The notes under the pieces were generated by a model. It had not been told where the DNA came from. It ran no database searches and saw only the letters and a program-made list of their open reading frames with translations. Source: an archaeon (GTDB lineage Archaea > Thermoproteota > Bathyarchaeia > TCS64). Taken from it: a stretch of DNA of 8,591 bases. Positions within the stretch are counted from its first letter, which is position 1, and every line of letters begins with the position of its first letter. A program made the translations under genes and the position numbers. Shown piece by piece: positions 6,879 through 8,591 of the stretch. The stretch is from positions 1 through 8,591 of the forward strand of contig JAHLLU010000072.1 of assembly GCA_020444005.1 (NCBI GenBank), read 5' to 3'.

Positions 6879-8228
6879 ATGTGGACAGTCAAGTCCGAGT
6901 CAGGCAAACTAAACGCAGTACTAGTACAAGACTCAACAGAACAGCTCTGGACGAAGAAAATGCCCTTCGCAGGCATCGAGTCCAGCACACACTATGTTAG
7001 CCGAGACCCCCATGCTCAGATGAATCCCGGACACGATCAATGGCTCCAGCTACCAAAAATACTCCGAGATGAAGGCGTAAAAGTCTTTGAAGTAAAGGAA
7101 ATGCTAGGACAAATCATTGAGAATGCTACGCTAGCTGAGCTAGAAGATATAGTAGATGATGTCTGGATGGGCATGCCTAACCCGCCTGAGCCAGAAGACC
7201 TTACCGTTGAACACCTCATGTGGGGCAACCCACCGATACCATTCTACGATCCAGTGACCGAGAAAGTAGTTCTCCCTGATCACAGACGTGTAGCATGGAC
7301 CTATACACGAGACACTAGCTTCACAACACAGATCGGAGCCGTTATCTGCAACATGCGCCGATACAGCAGACGCTATGAGCCAAGAGTAGTCAAGCTCTGC
7401 TACCAGTATGATCCAGTGCTCAGCGAAAAGACCGAGATTGTATATGATGCAAACGATACTCTAGGCGTATTCAGTGAACCCCCATGTGTTGAGGGCGGCG
7501 ATACTCAGATTATTGACGAAGAGACCATAGCTATTGGTGTAGGTCAGCGTTCAACAGTCACAGGTGTAGTCGAGACTGCTAAGCGTTTGTTTGAGGCTGA
7601 CAAGGATGGTGAGTTGAAGTATATCTGTGCAGTGAACTTGGCTGATTACCCTGCTGTGGACTATATGCATCTAGATGTAACCATCAACTACCCAGACAAA
7701 GGAAAAGCATTGGTCATGCCATACGTTTATGACACCAAGTTACTCAAAGACTATCCACCCAAGAAACTATTACTAAAAACCCTTGAAGCCATCAGACGCC
7801 AAAGCGAACAACATGGAAGACCCATGGAGCCACTAGTACACCCAGACCACTTCGCAGCTCTGGGAAGAACAGGAGTCTATATCAACGATAACGGTAAACC
7901 AAAGCTACTCAGGAACGAGATCAGTTTCCTAGACTTCCTGTTGAAGGAGGAGAAACTGGAGACAGATGGAGTCATCTATGTTGGGGGCGTACCTGAAGAC
8001 CCATGGGATGTTGAACATCTCCTCGATACCATGCTTGAGCAGAGCCGAGGGGCTTCAAACATTGTTACCATCAAACCCGGAATGGTAATCGCCTACGACA
8101 GAAACCATGCTACCAACGAGGAGCTAAGAAACCACGGCGTAACCGTCAAGGAATGGGAATCAGGATACTTAGACTTACTAGGTGGACCCCACTGCAGTAC
8201 AAGCCCTCTAAGCCGAGACCCAGCCTAA
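6879..8228 (+). CDS. Arginine deiminase family enzyme
   Basis: This 449-residue cytosolic protein has the ordered active-site motifs of arginine deiminase, which converts L-arginine to citrulline and ammonia through a Cys-bound intermediate. They are TYTRD with Asp145, VEGGD with Glu205, an IGVGQRS segment with Arg224, MHLD with His264 and Asp266, and the C-terminal GGPHC with nucleophile Cys439 followed by STSPLSRDP. Bacterial enzymes are about 410 residues; the extra length lies mainly between the N-terminal LNAVLVQDS strand and the TRD motif. From memory of the Pseudomonas enzyme, the Arg five residues before the nucleophile (Arg401 there) contacts substrate; here that position is Leu434, so substrate choice may differ. 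The ATG has no Shine-Dalgarno sequence. No carbamoyltransferase or carbamate kinase gene is visible, so the rest of an arginine deiminase pathway would lie elsewhere. Confidence 0.88.
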   Translation: MWTVKSESGKLNAVLVQDSTEQLWTKKMPFAGIESSTHYVSRDPHAQMNPGHDQWLQLPKILRDEGVKVFEVKEMLGQIIENATLAELEDIVDDVWMGMPNPPEPEDLTVEHLMWGNPPIPFYDPVTEKVVLPDHRRVAWTYTRDTSFTTQIGAVICNMRRYSRRYEPRVVKLCYQYDPVLSEKTEIVYDANDTLGVFSEPPCVEGGDTQIIDEETIAIGVGQRSTVTGVVETAKRLFEADKDGELKYICAVNLADYPAVDYMHLDVTINYPDKGKALVMPYVYDTKLLKDYPPKKLLLKTLEAIRRQSEQHGRPMEPLVHPDHFAALGRTGVYINDNGKPKLLRNEISFLDFLLKEEKLETDGVIYVGGVPEDPWDVEHLLDTMLEQSRGASNIVTIKPGMVIAYDRNHATNEELRNHGVTVKEWESGYLDLLGGPHCSTSPLSRDPA

Positions 8229-8298
8229 CACCCCCGTATCCTATATCCGTCTACTTTCTTTACACAACTTCTAAATACGAACCCCTTAGAAACCAAAA

Positions 8299-8315
8299 TG
8301 GAGAAAACATCTCCA
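8299..8315 (+). other. Short perfect hairpin downstream of arginine deiminase gene
   Basis: TGGAGA (8299-8304) pairs perfectly with TCTCCA (8310-8315) around a 5-base AAACA loop, 71 bases after the stop codon. No T-run follows, so it is not a classic intrinsic terminator. It may stabilise the 3' end of the mRNA or be chance. The rest of 8229-8412 shows no ORF or RNA gene that I can support. Confidence 0.3.
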
Positions 8316-8412
8316 CAGGTTAGGCGCCAAATCCCAATTTCTTCTCAAGTATCACGAAAATCAAAACACCGGTTACACAAGCCATGTTTCAATAAAAATT
8401 AATAGTTAAGAC

Positions 8413-8501
8413 GCCGGGATCGCCTAAACAGTTTATGGCGCCAATCTTAGAAATTGGAGACCCACCCCTGGGTTATCAGGGTTCAAATCCCTCTCCCGGC
8501 G
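8413..8501 (+). tRNA. Class II tRNA-like gene, anticodon UAG (Leu), irregular
   Basis: A full cloverleaf can be drawn. The acceptor stem GCCGGGA (8413-8419) pairs perfectly with TCCCGGC (8494-8500). The D stem GCC (8422-8424) pairs with GGC (8437-8439). The anticodon stem CCAAT (8441-8445) pairs with ATTGG (8453-8457) around loop CTTAGAA, giving anticodon UAG at 8448-8450, which reads CUA/CUN leucine codons. A long variable arm has ACCC (8460-8463) paired with GGGT (8470-8473). The T arm is CAGGG-TTCAAAT-CCCTC (8477-8493). Irregularities: the D loop lacks the usual GG pair (AAACAGTTTA), the outermost T-stem pair is C-C, and the discriminator is G (8501), typical of archaeal tRNA-Ser, where Leu normally has A. 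CCA is not encoded. It is either a divergent leucine tRNA, a serine-derived tRNA with a changed anticodon, or a decaying copy. Confidence 0.75.
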
Positions 8502-8527
8502 AAAAACATAGCCTATTAACACAAGGC

Positions 8528-8582
8528 GGGGGGGGATACCAACCGAAAAGGCTGGAAGCAACCCCTTTACCAAAAACCAGCC
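8528..8582. other. G-rich structured stretch with two competing stems
   Basis: After an 8-G run (8528-8535), GGGG (8532-8535) can pair with CCCC (8562-8565), enclosing a second stem of CCAACC (8539-8544) with GGCTGG (8550-8555), one A-C mismatch, around a GAAAA loop. The same GGCTGG can instead pair perfectly with CCAGCC (8577-8582). Two mutually exclusive folds are therefore possible. It may be the start of a noncoding RNA or leader continuing past the window, or only low-complexity sequence. The strand is not determined. Confidence 0.25.
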
Positions 8583-8591
8583 CCAAAACAG

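Noticed and set aside
8323..8330. GGCGCCAA shared with the tRNA (8437-8444) as a possible integration site
   Set aside because: Eight bases centred on a common palindrome is too short for an attachment-site claim, and no integrase or element boundary is visible.
8448..8450. UAG anticodon as a possible stop-codon suppressor or pyrrolysine-type tRNA
   Set aside because: An amber-reading tRNA needs anticodon CUA. UAG as an anticodon reads CUA leucine codons, and the long variable arm is class II, unlike tRNA-Pyl.
1..8591. CRISPR arrays, insertion sequences or phage genes
   Set aside because: No regularly spaced repeats, transposase motifs, terminal inverted repeats or phage structural genes were seen. 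The MoxR cluster could resemble defence-type MoxR-vWA systems, but its membrane and DUF4129 parts fit the housekeeping-type MoxR/DUF58/transglutaminase loci better.

Overview
The window looks archaeal. The reasons are TATA-box-like upstream elements, a gene start with no visible Shine-Dalgarno sequence, a class II tRNA-like gene with no encoded CCA, many N-glycosylation sequons in an exported protein, and a MoxR/DUF58/transglutaminase-DUF4129 cluster of the kind seen in many archaea. The lineage cannot be fixed from the sequence alone. An Asgard or TACK metagenome-type genome would fit, but that is a guess.

Layout: (1) The left edge (3-212, +) is the 3' end of a gene that enters from outside the window, probably an adenylosuccinate-lyase-type enzyme. 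(2) From 214 to 6647 a compact five-gene cluster lies on the minus strand, convergent with the first gene, with only one base between the two stop codons. Reading 5' to 3' on the minus strand it encodes a single-pass exported transglutaminase-fold protein with a DUF4129 tail, an 8-TM protein with a charged cytosolic tail, a MoxR AAA+ ATPase, a DUF58/vWA-like protein and a 6-TM protein. Junctions are a 17-base overlap, a 2-base gap, a 3-base gap and a 4-base ATGA overlap, so one mRNA is very likely. (3) A 231-base divergent promoter region (6648-6878) has a TATA-like element for each direction, a 12-base perfect palindrome on the start side of the cluster, and an 11-base direct repeat on the other side. 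(4) On the plus strand at 6879-8228 is an arginine-deiminase-family enzyme. (5) The right end has a short hairpin, a class II tRNA-like gene with anticodon UAG and several irregular features, and a G-rich structured stretch cut by the window edge.

The main point of interest is the MoxR cluster. Its ATPase has all the expected motifs, but its two partner domains appear to have lost their key chemistry. The transglutaminase-like domain has Gly and Tyr where the catalytic Cys and His should be. The DUF58 vWA-like domain has lost both serines of the DxSxS metal-site motif. With two uncharacterised multi-TM proteins in the same transcription unit, this suggests a membrane-anchored, ATP-driven remodelling complex with a non-enzymatic, probably glycosylated, outward-facing sensor or binding domain. 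That role is inference; the substitutions themselves are read directly from the codons.
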